The notes: generated from the letters alone by a model not told the origin. 39,330 bases of DNA from Flavobacteriaceae bacterium (GCA_028281065.1 JANQKN010000083.1:1-39330); one strand, 5' to 3'; shown: positions 19,744-27,779, counted from the stretch's first letter. Program-made: numbers and translations.

Positions 19744-21744
19744 TTAATTCTCTTTATTTAGGTATTCTTTAAAAAACTGATCGGAATCTTCAAGCATTTC
19801 TACAAACTCCTTCATATCGGTAAAGGAATGGTCCGAGAAATTAAAAATCCTGGACCTAAAATCCTTATCGTGTTTTTTAAGCTCCTCTATCATGGTTTCC
19901 GCTTGCTCCACGGGGATGATGTCATCCATTCTCCCGTGCAGGATGAGCAACGGGTTATTTATGTCGGGAGCATAAGAAATAGGGGATATTTTCTCTAAGT
20001 AGTCGGAGTCGTTAGTCCCCAAAGCAGTATTCCAAAATTCATAAGAATAGTCATCCTTGTCATCTTTCTGCTTTTTCATCCAAGCTGTTATATCCGAAGG
20101 CGCCGCAACGGAAACCCCTGCTTTAAATAATGCTGGGTATTTCGCCATTCCCACATAGGTAGCATACCCACCATAACTGTGACCAAAAATGAGGACATTG
20201 TCTTTATCTACAGGAAAACGTTCCATAATAAATTGGGTGGCATCGGCAATATCGTTTATCATCACTTCATCAAGGCTATGAACACCCGCCAAAACATGCG
20301 ACTTCCCAAACCCAGTGGATCCGCGGTAGTTGATCCTTAGGGTAGCATATCCCCGCGAAGTAAAATACTGTGCAAATTCGTCCATTCGCCAATAATTCCT
20401 TGCCCAAGGCCCACCGTGGGGGATGACGATAAGCGGAACGGGTTCCTCTTCTTTTGCACCCACAGGTAAGTTGAAATAACAAGGGACAACGTGTCCATCC
20501 CTTGCCCTTGCAATCACTACTTTGGTCTTGGATAGTTCATAATTAAGTAACTCTTCGTTAAAATAGAACATCACGGCATAAGAATCTTCCGTCACGTCGT
20601 ACACGCCAATATTCCCTGGGGACGAGTCGTTCCACTGGTGGACCAGCAATCGGTTTCCCGAAATATCCAGATCGATAATTTCATTAAAAAACCCGGGGTA
20701 TTGTTTGTTGAGTCCATTTACCTTTTCTGCAAATTGAGGAGACAACCATTTGTACTTAGGGGTAAGACAGGTATATTTAAACCCTGCGATTTCACGGTTT
20801 CCGTAATCGAAAATAAACGAGATCCCTTCGCCTTCCATCTCTTTAATATCGCAATTGACGTCCGAAACAAAAGTCTCGACCACTTCTTCCTTTTCAATAT
20901 CGTAGCTGAGCAATTTTCGTTTGTCCGAAAAAATATTGGAGGTTATAAAAATAGTGTCGGGATCGTAGGCAAACCCTTCGAAAGTGAGGTATTGTTTTAA
21001 ATGGATCTTTGGGTCTATGGTTAGGTAATATTGGTTGCCACCTATTTTAAGGATAAAGGGTTTTAGGGTGTCGGTTTCTGCATCGTATTTGTAATAATAC
21101 CGCATTCCCTTTTCCGAAATCTTTACCCCCAATCGTATTCTTCCGTAGGCATCGGTAATCCAAAGGTTTACTTTGTGGGTGTCCGCATTCATCATCTCAA
21201 CTTGTTCCCCCGTGTGGATGTTCACCTCTTTAACGGCAGCATGGAAATTTTCGTCCATGGTTTGTATAAGGATATAATCCTTTTTGTGGCGCAGTAAGTT
21301 TAAGATGGAGTTGTAATGAATCTCCATGGACCAATTTGGGTTGAATAAATCGATACCAAACCCTCCTCTACTGGCAATTTCCACCCTATTCTCCCCGTCT
21401 ATATCCACGGCTTTTATAGAGCCCTTGGAGTCGAAGATAATCCGCTCATCGGACAGCCAATACAGGGCATCGATCCCAAAAATATCCAAGGGGATCCTGT
21501 GGATTAATTCGTATTTGTCTATATCGATAATGTGAAGGGTAACCGTATGGCTAAACAGGTAACTGTCTTTGTTATCTTCGTACACCTCTACATAATACTT
21601 GCCACTGGGGGAAATGCTAAAATGGCTCCGGTTTGTTTTTTTAAACAGGACATCTGTGGGGATTAGGTTTGGGATGGAATCCTGGGAAAAGCAATAAAAA
21701 CTCGAAATAAAAAACAGAAAAAGGAGTAAGCGTAATCGGGTCAT
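19744..21744 (-). CDS. S9 family serine peptidase (prolyl oligopeptidase/acylaminoacyl-peptidase type)
   Basis: Starting at the ATG at 21744 (the upstream candidate at 21786 adds a basic, non-signal leader) gives 666 residues with a signal peptide ending CFSQ. An N-terminal propeller (about 30-390) precedes an alpha/beta-hydrolase domain with the full triad: Ser523 in GHSYGGY, Asp607 in HGRMDDIIP and His639 in SDHSFTDM. The oxyanion segment PLIVIPHGGPWARN is also present. Such enzymes trim oligopeptides in the periplasm or on the surface. The gene is at the edge of the immunity island, has no sequence link to toxins and looks like a native chromosomal gene. Confidence 0.95.
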   Translation of the reverse strand: MTRLRLLLFLFFISSFYCFSQDSIPNLIPTDVLFKKTNRSHFSISPSGKYYVEVYEDNKDSYLFSHTVTLHIIDIDKYELIHRIPLDIFGIDALYWLSDERIIFDSKGSIKAVDIDGENRVEIASRGGFGIDLFNPNWSMEIHYNSILNLLRHKKDYILIQTMDENFHAAVKEVNIHTGEQVEMMNADTHKVNLWITDAYGRIRLGVKISEKGMRYYYKYDAETDTLKPFILKIGGNQYYLTIDPKIHLKQYLTFEGFAYDPDTIFITSNIFSDKRKLLSYDIEKEEVVETFVSDVNCDIKEMEGEGISFIFDYGNREIAGFKYTCLTPKYKWLSPQFAEKVNGLNKQYPGFFNEIIDLDISGNRLLVHQWNDSSPGNIGVYDVTEDSYAVMFYFNEELLNYELSKTKVVIARARDGHVVPCYFNLPVGAKEEEPVPLIVIPHGGPWARNYWRMDEFAQYFTSRGYATLRINYRGSTGFGKSHVLAGVHSLDEVMINDIADATQFIMERFPVDKDNVLIFGHSYGGYATYVGMAKYPALFKAGVSVAAPSDITAWMKKQKDDKDDYSYEFWNTALGTNDSDYLEKISPISYAPDINNPLLILHGRMDDIIPVEQAETMIEELKKHDKDFRSRIFNFSDHSFTDMKEFVEMLEDSDQFFKEYLNKEN

Positions 21745-21848
21745 TCGTGTACTAAGACGGTGTCTGTGGCATTTTGTTAGTCTCACCCTAAGTTAGGGAA
21801 ATTTTGAAAGAAAATAAACGTTGGATATCAGAATTTTACCCTTTATGC

Positions 21849-22157
21849 TCAGTCCTTATAAATGTGAAACAGCGTATCCTTCCTAAAGTACAAATGGATA
21901 TTACTTGACGATCCTGTAGGGGTGTAATAGATATAGGTTAAGAGGCCTTTTTCCTTTTTCTGCCATAGGTATATGGAATCGTTTTGGATAATGGTGTCGG
22001 GTTTCGCCTCCATCTTTAAAATAACGGTCTCTTGGCTATCCCCTAAATCCAATTTTTCCATGTTTCTTGAATTTTTATGCCTCCTAGATTGATGACAGGC
22101 ACCGAAAACCAAAAAAAGGAAGGTGCAGAATATGAGGGTATGTATTAATCTTTTCAT
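21849..22157 (-). CDS. Small lipoprotein, possibly BamE/SmpA-like fold
   Basis: A 102-residue lipoprotein with lipobox FGAC near residue 20. The mature part contains KLDLGDSQETVILKMEAKPD, resembling the start of the BamE/SmpA repeat (a Gly turn, a helix, then a Pro-Asp), followed by strands around YLWQKKEKGLLTYIYY. The family is not certain. It lies 19 bases after the preceding lipoprotein gene on the same strand, so the two likely form an operon at the distal end of the island. Confidence 0.65.
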   Translation of the reverse strand: MKRLIHTLIFCTFLFLVFGACHQSRRHKNSRNMEKLDLGDSQETVILKMEAKPDTIIQNDSIYLWQKKEKGLLTYIYYTPTGSSSNIHLYFRKDTLFHIYKD

Positions 22158-22176
22158 TCTTCTAATTCCTTCCGCT

Positions 22177-22746
22177 TTATAAATTGATCCAATTCGAACT
22201 CGTACGAAAGTTTTTGTATAAATAATGCAGTTTAACCTTTTTATCGGTTGGATTAATTTTTAAGTCATTTTTATAGAGCCTATAAACACCAAGCTCATTG
22301 ACTCCACCAGAATATCTTCTCTTTTTTGTGTTATGAAAAGTAGAATGAATATGACATTCATTTAAATTCTTTCTAACCACTCCAATGTCATTTTCACGGT
22401 TTAAAAGAAACCTATATTTCCCTTCTTCATTTTCAATAATAAATATTGGATACTCGTAATAAAGGGAACCAAGTCCATTTTGTAGCTCCAGATTTTTAGG
22501 GATGGGATAACGATTACAAAAAGTAGATAAGGTTTTTAAGTCAATTAAAGCCCGGGTGTTTTTTCTAAAAACAGCTTGAACTTGAAAATCGAACCAATTC
22601 GACTCTTTAGGATTCTTAGATTCGTGTTCGTTTAATTTTATAAAGAACAAAGCTTCGTCTGTATTGCTGTAATAGGAAGCACAACCTACGCTCAACCCTA
22701 GTAGCATTATACATATAAACCCTATTAATAGTTTTTGGTATCTCAT
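22177..22746 (-). CDS. Unrecognised lipoprotein, candidate periplasmic immunity protein
   Basis: The ATG at 22746 gives 189 residues with a lipoprotein signal (LLGLSVGCAS). A longer frame to 22788 runs into repeat copy C and adds no signal. The body is basic and beta-rich with no family recognised (LYYEYPIFIIENEEGKYRF is its most hydrophobic stretch). It follows repeat C directly. In one frame a short peptide ending LRMK and a TAA stop two bases before this ATG, which could be the residual end of a lost toxin gene, but it is too short to prove. Confidence 0.65.
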   Translation of the reverse strand: MRYQKLLIGFICIMLLGLSVGCASYYSNTDEALFFIKLNEHESKNPKESNWFDFQVQAVFRKNTRALIDLKTLSTFCNRYPIPKNLELQNGLGSLYYEYPIFIIENEEGKYRFLLNRENDIGVVRKNLNECHIHSTFHNTKKRRYSGGVNELGVYRLYKNDLKINPTDKKVKLHYLYKNFRTSSNWINL

Positions 22747-22764
22747 TTTTATTTCATTCTTAAA

Positions 22765-22816
22765 ACATGCCCGCTGCTGTGGAAGCACCCGACAGAGTCG
22801 AGCACTAGCGAGGGAA
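22765..22816 (-). repeat. Hairpin-ended repeat, copy C (right end only)
   Basis: This matches the right end of copy B: both contain tggaagcacccga and a ctagcg tail. The arms cccgac (22788-22793) and gtcgag (22797-22802) nearly pair around a 3-base loop. It starts 11 bases after the stop of the gene ending at 22827 and ends 19 bases before the ATG at 22746. The internal 150-base segment of copies A and B is missing. Confidence 0.7.
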
Positions 22817-22826
22817 CTACCCCTGT

Positions 22827-23192
22827 TTATACTATGTTTTGAAACATTCTATTCAACTCTTCTATATCAATATCAGAATCCTGAGGAAAAATTATGATTT
22901 CGGCATTTAGTTCTCTCTTATAATACTCACATAACTTTTTTTTGACAGGATTCATTTTAGATAGTAAAGGATATTTATTCTTAACCCCAATCTTAATGAC
23001 AGGACAACTTCTATAAATATCCTTTTTTATAAAAGCAATATTTGAAATGGGTATCAATCCTAAATTTCCAAGGGTAGAATTATATAGAATTCCTTCTTTT
23101 TTTATTTGAAAAACCAATTTCTCCTTCTCAAATAAACTTATCCCTAAAAAAAGGATTCTTTTTGTCTTTTTTACGTCAATTGTTTGTTCCAT
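22827..23192 (-). CDS. STM3941-like protein lacking its membrane helices
   Basis: The 121 residues resemble the C-terminal bacterial PH-like part of STM3941-family proteins: an inner turn GILYNSTLGNLGLIPISNIA, a strand CPVIKIGV, a basic helix (KKKLCEYYKREL) and a final helix IDIEELNRMFQNIV. Family members normally have two membrane helices ahead of this; here the N-terminus is only MEQTIDVKKTKRILFLGISL, so the gene is a short form or 5'-truncated. STM3941-like proteins are frequent beside RHS toxins, supporting an immunity role, which remains an inference. Confidence 0.6.
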   Translation of the reverse strand: MEQTIDVKKTKRILFLGISLFEKEKLVFQIKKEGILYNSTLGNLGLIPISNIAFIKKDIYRSCPVIKIGVKNKYPLLSKMNPVKKKLCEYYKRELNAEIIIFPQDSDIDIEELNRMFQNIV

Positions 23193-23305
23193 GATATAAA
23201 CTCACCAAATATTTTTAAAAATCTAAATAGAATATTACAAGAACACGAACTTAAAATTAAAATGGTGAAAAATATAACCAATCTCTTCATCAATACTATC
23301 ACTAT

Positions 23306-23779
23306 CTATTTTGATTTCCTTAGTTCTGGAAATGGTTCGGGTTTAAGCCAAAGCGCAGTTAGTTTGTTTTTAGAATTTATTACTGCGATACAGTTTTTAA
23401 TAAATTCAACAGCTATAGAATCATCATTGTGAATGGGATCACCTATACATATCCATTCAGTTTGAAAATTAATATGGACAGGGAACGGTTCGTGATTAAT
23501 CCGAAAATATGATAAATCTTCTCCGGATTCGTTTACGACAACCAAACTACCCTTTTTAGATTGTGGAACCTTACCGTTAAATACCATTTCGGAATTCAGT
23601 CCACAAAACCCCCAAACCTTAACTATTTTTTCATTAAAAACAGATAATGATAAGTCGTTTAATATCAATTCATAATCTAAACCAAAAGAAGATTCAATCA
23701 TATCAAATGAATAATCAGTTGAACTATATACCAAATCACTTTGAATAATGTTTTCGTGAAAAATCGCTTTAAATTCCAT
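23306..23779 (-). CDS. Unrecognised cytoplasmic protein, candidate orphan immunity gene
   Basis: The 157-residue product has no signal peptide or membrane helix. It is acidic and beta-rich in the first two thirds (NDLSLSVFNEKIVKVWGF) with a C-terminal helix (IAVEFIKNCIAVINSKNKL). No family is recognised. Repeat copy A begins 13 bases upstream of its ATG. Single-gene transcription unit, size and neighbours suggest an immunity protein that has lost its toxin. Confidence 0.6.
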   Translation of the reverse strand: MEFKAIFHENIIQSDLVYSSTDYSFDMIESSFGLDYELILNDLSLSVFNEKIVKVWGFCGLNSEMVFNGKVPQSKKGSLVVVNESGEDLSYFRINHEPFPVHINFQTEWICIGDPIHNDDSIAVEFIKNCIAVINSKNKLTALWLKPEPFPELRKSK

Positions 23780-23792
23780 GCTATTTTATTTT

Positions 23793-24051
23793 CCTGCTGG
23801 CGCCCGACTCCGTTGGGTGACCACCATCACGTTAAAAACCTAAGTTCTTTCTTTTGGAAAAGAAATCGAAGCTTACAAAGCTGAGATTCACGAATTCCAA
23901 AATATATCATATGCTCATGAGTAAAGAACCAAAGAAAAGCATCCCTTTTTTTAACAAAAAACCACGACCCTCGGTTGGGGGTCGTGGTAGTTTTATAAAG
24001 ATACTGCTTTATTTTAATTCATTCTCCCATCCACTCCTGTGGAAACCCTCG
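23793..24051 (+). repeat. Hairpin-ended repeat, copy A (with internal segment and a terminator insertion)
   Basis: The left end has cccgac (23803-23808) pairing with gttggg (23812-23817). The following segment to about 23951 is nearly identical to copy B. A right end like that of B (tctccc ... tggaa) is visible at 24023-24051, separated from the internal segment by about 70 bases that contain the terminator hairpin at 23961-23988. This fills the gene-free stretch 23780-24123; I see no gene in it. In one frame the internal segment encodes a short peptide (GKEIEAY ... SYAHE, then TAA) that may be a decayed gene end. Confidence 0.8.
23961..23988 (-). terminator. Intrinsic terminator after the orphan lipoprotein gene
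   Basis: Perfect 10-base stem: accacgaccc (23961-23970) with gggtcgtggt (23979-23988), loop of 8. On the minus strand it is followed by a run of T, and on the plus strand by agtttta, so it may act in both directions. It lies 135 bases downstream of the minus-strand gene ending at 24124. Confidence 0.85.
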
Positions 24052-24123
24052 TTTCATTTGTCTACCGAAACTTCAGTAAAGGTAGAAATGGGTGCTAGTG
24101 AGGTCATGGCTTTAAATCCGATT

Positions 24124-25005
24124 TTATTCTCTAACAAAAACAAGCTTTGAATATGGGATTATTTTATTGTTTTCTAATACAATAGGTTTGGTGTTAATAA
24201 TGTCAAATTCTATTATATTAGCTACGAGTGATTCATCATCTATGACTAAAAAAACAGATGTATAATCATGCTTCGGGAAACAACGAAGTTCTTTACCCAT
24301 AAAAGCACCACTTGTTAACTCTCCATATCCATTATTGCCAATTGTGAAACTTTTGAATAAACCGTCAGAATCTTTTAAGTCATTTTCATTGGATAGCACC
24401 CAATCACCCTTTAAGTTTAAGGTATCTTGCCTATTCGAAAAGCTAATTGAATTTGCAAGATTTTTACTAATCTCAAATAACTTTAGGTTTTCTTCCGATA
24501 GATTGTTTATTAAATAAAAGCCTCCTCTTACACCATGTTCTCTAATAAAGTAAAACTCATTAAAATAAGGTCCAACAACATAAGTATTAAAGAAAAGAGG
24601 TGTGTCTGAATAAAGCTCTTCTTCAATAAACTCATAGGATAAAGATGTTTCTTTAAAATATCTTTTCCAAACTTTTCCTTCCTCGGGTTTTGCAACCCAA
24701 TAACCATTGTAAAGTTCGCTTAATGAATTTAGCTTGTTGAAATCAAGTTTTGTTAAACTCGATTTTTCATTGTTTACTTTTAAGGTTAAATGATCGTTTT
24801 CAATGGAAATATTCTCTTTAACGTTTGCATAATTTAAATAAGCAGTAGAATCAATAAAGCTATACTTAGTTATTTCATCACTTTTTATTTTATAGATGTT
24901 AAACGTTTTAAGGTCACTACCCGAAAAATAATAACCAGATAGATCACTCGGTTTCTGATTATTTGCACAACCTGTTATTATTAAAAATAAGATCAATAAA
25001 TTCAT
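24124..25005 (-). CDS. Orphan lipoprotein next to a toxin remnant, candidate immunity protein
   Basis: The ATG at 25005 is chosen because it places a lipobox (ILFLIITGC, Cys near residue 13) at the N-terminus; an upstream in-frame ATG at 25113 overlaps the toxin-tail reading frame and adds no signal. The mature protein has about 280 beta-rich residues with a segment DLSGYYFSGSDL near the start, reminiscent of lipocalin-like lipoproteins, but the family is not certain. Its start is only 4 bases after the stop of the orphan toxin tail (25010-25153). An outer-membrane or periplasmic immunity protein for that lost toxin is the likeliest reading. Confidence 0.7.
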   Translation of the reverse strand: MNLLILFLIITGCANNQKPSDLSGYYFSGSDLKTFNIYKIKSDEITKYSFIDSTAYLNYANVKENISIENDHLTLKVNNEKSSLTKLDFNKLNSLSELYNGYWVAKPEEGKVWKRYFKETSLSYEFIEEELYSDTPLFFNTYVVGPYFNEFYFIREHGVRGGFYLINNLSEENLKLFEISKNLANSISFSNRQDTLNLKGDWVLSNENDLKDSDGLFKSFTIGNNGYGELTSGAFMGKELRCFPKHDYTSVFLVIDDESLVANIIEFDIINTKPIVLENNKIIPYSKLVFVRE

Positions 25006-25009
25006 TGGT

Positions 25010-25153
25010 TTAGTCAATTGATCTAATAACGGAGGGATCTGGATCAGCTCCGTTTTTATATGCTTCCAAATATGCCTTAAAAAAATATTCTCTTGGGTTA
25101 TCATAAAATGCACTTTTCCAGCGATCGTAATCTTGTTTATTCTTAAAAACTCC
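25010..25153 (-). pseudogene. Orphan C-terminal tail of an RHS toxin
   Basis: This is too short to be listed as a normal gene. On the minus strand the frame reads from the edge of repeat B to a TAA at 25010, giving 48 residues including KQDYDRWKSAFYDNPREYF and FFKAYLEAYKNGADPDPS. The amphipathic YDRWKSAFYDNP motif resembles the end of Bacteroidota RHS toxin tips (recognised from memory, not searched). There is no start codon or core, so it is a truncated remnant, with its presumed immunity gene 4 bases downstream. Confidence 0.6.
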
Positions 25154-25375
25154 TGCTGGCGCCCGTCTCCAGACGGGTGACCAACATCACGTTAAGAAAC
25201 CTAAGTTCTTTCTTTTGGAAAAGAAATCGAAGCTTACAGAGCTGAGATTCACGAATTCCAAAATATACCATATGCCCATGAGTAAAGAACCAAAGAAAAA
25301 CATCACTTTTTTATCACTCTCCCGACTTACTCTTATGGAAGCACCCGATCGGAATCGGGCGCTAGCGGGGGAGGA
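25152..25375 (+). repeat. Hairpin-ended repeat, copy B (complete, about 224 bp)
   Basis: Both ends are inverted hairpins. Left: cccgtct (25162-25168) pairs with agacggg (25171-25177). Right: cccgat (25344-25349) pairs with atcggg (25354-25359). The outer arms are inverted relatives of each other (cctgctggcgcccg against the complement of cgggcgctagcgggg). The 150-base interior matches copy A. The right end lies 5 bases from the stop of the gene ending at 25381; the left end abuts the toxin tail. This makes up the gene-free stretch 25154-25380. Confidence 0.85.
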
Positions 25376-25380
25376 TTCTT

Positions 25381-25737
25381 CTAATCAATGACATCGAGCA
25401 AGCTAAGATCTTCCCATACATCTATATAGTTTCCATCCTCTGCAATCAAAAACCTATAGCCAGGTTCTAATCCTAAAAAAGGCAAAATTAGAGAATTCCA
25501 TTTTTCAATATGCTCGATATGTAACGGTTGAAAAAAATTAGGATCGTCTGAATACTCTCCAGCCCATATAAACCACCCAGAAGCATCTTCTGTTGGGAAG
25601 TGCCGTAAACCATGTATAGGCTGCTCACCTTCTTTAACGTTCAGGGATATCCCAACTTTTAAATGGACTGGAGACTCCAAAAAACCTGCTCCATACTTGT
25701 CACATATAATTTTTTGCTTTTTCTTAATACCATCCAT
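25381..25737 (-). CDS. Imm33-like immunity protein
   Basis: The 118-residue protein has the conserved run LKVGISLNVKEGEQPIHGLR, then SGWFIWAGEYSDDPNFF, PLHIEHIEKW, and a final GYRFLIAEDG ... DVWED. I recognise this as the Imm33-like family of small immunity proteins that occur with polymorphic toxins and in unlinked immunity arrays; family naming is from memory. It is cytoplasmic and follows the SUFU gene by 38 bases on the same strand, so they may be co-expressed. No matching toxin gene is adjacent. Confidence 0.75.
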   Translation of the reverse strand: MDGIKKKQKIICDKYGAGFLESPVHLKVGISLNVKEGEQPIHGLRHFPTEDASGWFIWAGEYSDDPNFFQPLHIEHIEKWNSLILPFLGLEPGYRFLIAEDGNYIDVWEDLSLLDVID

Positions 25738-25775
25738 AGTTTATTCCTCAACTGGCACTAGAAGAGATAAACAAT

Positions 25776-26354
25776 TTACCATAAGCCTCTCCTTTTCTCT
25801 AAAACACTTTTTCTGTTTGAATCAATGTAGTTAAATTGCTTTTCCTCAAACTTCTCTTCTAGAGGTTCAACCCCATACTTATCTTTGTAACCTGCTTCAT
25901 CCTCAGTTATCGGGATTAACCATAAGAACTTTAAATTATTATCAACCTCAGGAATATACATATTCTCTAAGTCCGGTCCGTCCAAATATGGCAACGATAC
26001 CAATCCATAAGTACATATTGACTCTCCTTGCCATGGCCTTCCAAAATTTACAGAATGCCATAAGCCAAGATTCGAAGTGTTTTTATGATAATATGCTATT
26101 ATCGTCAGAAGTTCGACAAGAGATTCATCTTGAATACTTGAAAATATATGAAGCTCTATTGGTTCTTCCTCTTGGAGATTAGACATTCCGCAAGTGGCGT
26201 AAGTCCACATATCCCGAAATTCACTTGGGGGAAATTCCAAGATGCAAAAATCATCATAAAGATCATTTATAGGCCCTTCTGGCCAATGCATAATGACAGA
26301 ACCATTATGCCAGTTCTTATTATAATGTGTTTTTATTCTATTGTTTAAAAACAT
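25776..26354 (-). CDS. SUFU (suppressor of fused) domain immunity protein
   Basis: 192 residues. The SUFU hallmarks are clear: an N-terminal FCILEFPPSEFRDMWTYAT, the central ELLTIIAYYH, then GLWHSVNFGRPWQGESICTY and a final LWLIPITEDEAGYKDKYG followed by a charged helix. Bacterial SUFU-domain proteins are an established immunity superfamily in polymorphic-toxin systems. The gene has no partner toxin here; it is divergent from the gene starting at 26460, with a 105-base shared intergenic region. Confidence 0.88.
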   Translation of the reverse strand: MFLNNRIKTHYNKNWHNGSVIMHWPEGPINDLYDDFCILEFPPSEFRDMWTYATCGMSNLQEEEPIELHIFSSIQDESLVELLTIIAYYHKNTSNLGLWHSVNFGRPWQGESICTYGLVSLPYLDGPDLENMYIPEVDNNLKFLWLIPITEDEAGYKDKYGVEPLEEKFEEKQFNYIDSNRKSVLEKRRGLW

Positions 26355-26433
26355 TTTATACTATTCACGGATTCTAATTAATAGTATTGCGATAAAGTAC
26401 TATAAAACTAACCTTATTTCTTGTTCAAATATC

Positions 26434-26441
26434 TAAATTTG
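26434..26441 (+). promoter_or_regulatory. Candidate -7 box (TAAATTTG)
   Basis: TAAATTTG fits TAnnTTTG and lies 19 bases before the ATG at 26460 in the divergent promoter region shared with the SUFU gene. No well-spaced TTG is present. Confidence 0.35.
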
Positions 26442-26459
26442 CTAAAATAACATACAATC

Positions 26460-27050
26460 ATGACAGCTAAAGAGTTTTGGAATTGGTTTGAAAACAATAA
26501 GGAGCAGTTCTTTTTTTTAAATCAAATAGAAAATGAAAGTGAGAAAGAAAGAATACTTTATGAATTAGAAACAAAACTGGAAGAATTTAGTAATGGTCTT
26601 TATTTCGAGATTGGAGGTTTCCCAGACGAAGAACAAGATTTGATCATAACAGCAGGAGGCAATCTAAATTACTTTAGTAAAGTGATAGAACTAACCGAAG
26701 AAGCACCGGAAATAAAGAATTGGAATATTATTGCTTTTAAACCACCGGTGAATGAAAATTTTAAAATGAGATATCAAGATATAATAATTGATACAAAAGA
26801 GACATGGTTTAAATTAAAGACTAATTCAAATTCCAAATATAATATCGATCTATTCTTTGAAAATTATGAGTCAAATAAACTAGATTCCTATCGTGAAGCC
26901 TCTCAAATTGTTTTGGAAACTATTCTTGGTGAAAAAGTTTATTTTAAATTAATTAATTCCATTCAAATATATGGTGCATATAATCTTCAAATTGAAGATG
27001 CTTTACCAATTGAAAAATTATACGAAAATATAATAGCATATAAATCTTAG
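26460..27050 (+). CDS. Conserved FWNWF-family protein, candidate immunity protein
   Basis: 196 residues, cytoplasmic. The N-terminus AKEFWNWFENNKEQFFFL, the strand-turn DLIITAGGNLNYFSKV, and APEIKNWNIIAFKPP form a pattern I recognise from a widespread family of uncharacterised bacterial proteins often found near toxins; I cannot name its Pfam entry with certainty. Its single-gene unit, low GC and location between unrelated immunity-like genes fit an orphan immunity gene. Confidence 0.7.
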   Translation: MTAKEFWNWFENNKEQFFFLNQIENESEKERILYELETKLEEFSNGLYFEIGGFPDEEQDLIITAGGNLNYFSKVIELTEEAPEIKNWNIIAFKPPVNENFKMRYQDIIIDTKETWFKLKTNSNSKYNIDLFFENYESNKLDSYREASQIVLETILGEKVYFKLINSIQIYGAYNLQIEDALPIEKLYENIIAYKS

Positions 27051-27142
27051 GAAGTCTAATGCAATAATTTTCTAATTCTTAATAACTACTTTACCATCTA
27101 CATTTTGCTATACCTGAGACTGTATTCGATTTGATTTCTCCT

Positions 27143-27187
27143 TTATAAACAGGTATTTTTATATTTGCATATATGGCATAAATTTTG
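27143..27187 (+). repeat. Duplicated promoter-region segment, copy 1
   Basis: The segment beginning tataaacaggtattttt matches 27703-27746 closely and carries the -7 box TATATTTG at 27160-27167. It lies about 40-85 bases ahead of the gene at 27229. Confidence 0.6.
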
Positions 27188-27228
27188 ACTTTTTCAATAT
27201 TAGAATTAAAATAGTTAAGCTATAAAAC

Positions 27229-27708
27229 ATGTATTCAAATTTAAACAATACTAAGAGGATTAACTATCGTGGAATTTTATCTTTTGAACTTCCTCGTGAT
27301 TGGATTGAAGAATATGATGATGAATTAGGAGCGGCTTTTTATAAAGACCTAGAAGATTCAGCAACATTGCGATTATCTTTAATCTCTTTAAAAGCTCCAT
27401 CCGACATAGGTGAGTTAAATGCTGTAAAGGTATTAGATAAATTTAATTCGAAAGAATCCAAAATTATAACATTGACCAATAACAATGCCTATAAGATGTA
27501 TTATGAACGGACTATAGACGAAGGAAATGAGATAACTATTTTCTATTGGTATTTAGCACAGGTAATTAAGCCTAGTGGTGCAAGATTAGCCGTATTTTCA
27601 TATACATTTTTAAGTAACCAATTAGAGAAAAAATCAATACAACAAGAGATAGAGTTCATTACAGAACAAGTTAAAAAAGCAGAATTTGTTGGGATAATGA
27701 ATTTATAA
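27229..27708 (+). CDS. Small beta-rich protein with PsbP/DUF1795-like N-terminus, candidate immunity
   Basis: 159 residues, no signal. It opens INYRGILSFELPRDWIEEYD, an N-terminal strand and Pro-x-x-Trp turn like that of PsbP/DUF1795-fold and DUF3805-type immunity proteins, followed by ATLRLSLISLKAP and a C-terminal helix pair (EIEFITEQVKKAEF). Assignment to a named family is uncertain. It has a promoter region duplicated in front of the next gene, implying tandem recruitment of small cassettes. Confidence 0.6.
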   Translation: MYSNLNNTKRINYRGILSFELPRDWIEEYDDELGAAFYKDLEDSATLRLSLISLKAPSDIGELNAVKVLDKFNSKESKIITLTNNNAYKMYYERTIDEGNEITIFYWYLAQVIKPSGARLAVFSYTFLSNQLEKKSIQQEIEFITEQVKKAEFVGIMNL

Positions 27709-27746
27709 ATAGGTATTTTATATTTGTAAACACGGCATGCATTTTG
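27703..27746 (+). repeat. Duplicated promoter-region segment, copy 2
   Basis: Near-copy of 27143-27187 with TATATTTG at 27719-27726 and a conserved ggca.. attttga stretch. It starts inside the last codons of the previous gene and precedes the ATG at 27780. Confidence 0.6.
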
Positions 27747-27779
27747 ATTTTTACCGAATAATTAAGTAAAATAACTTGG

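Noticed and set aside
21786-21798. Short ccctaa/ttaggg palindrome as a terminator or operator near the S9 peptidase gene
   Set aside because: Loop of one base and no T run in the appropriate direction; too weak to call.
23854-24150. A 98-residue plus-strand reading frame starting at TTG
   Set aside because: It crosses the repeat interior, the terminator hairpin and the end of the opposite gene, with no plausible protein composition.
22765-25375. Integron-like gene cassettes with attC sites
   Set aside because: Single-gene units separated by imperfect palindromes suggested it, but the genes lie in both orientations, the GTTRRRY core is not satisfied and no integron integrase is seen.
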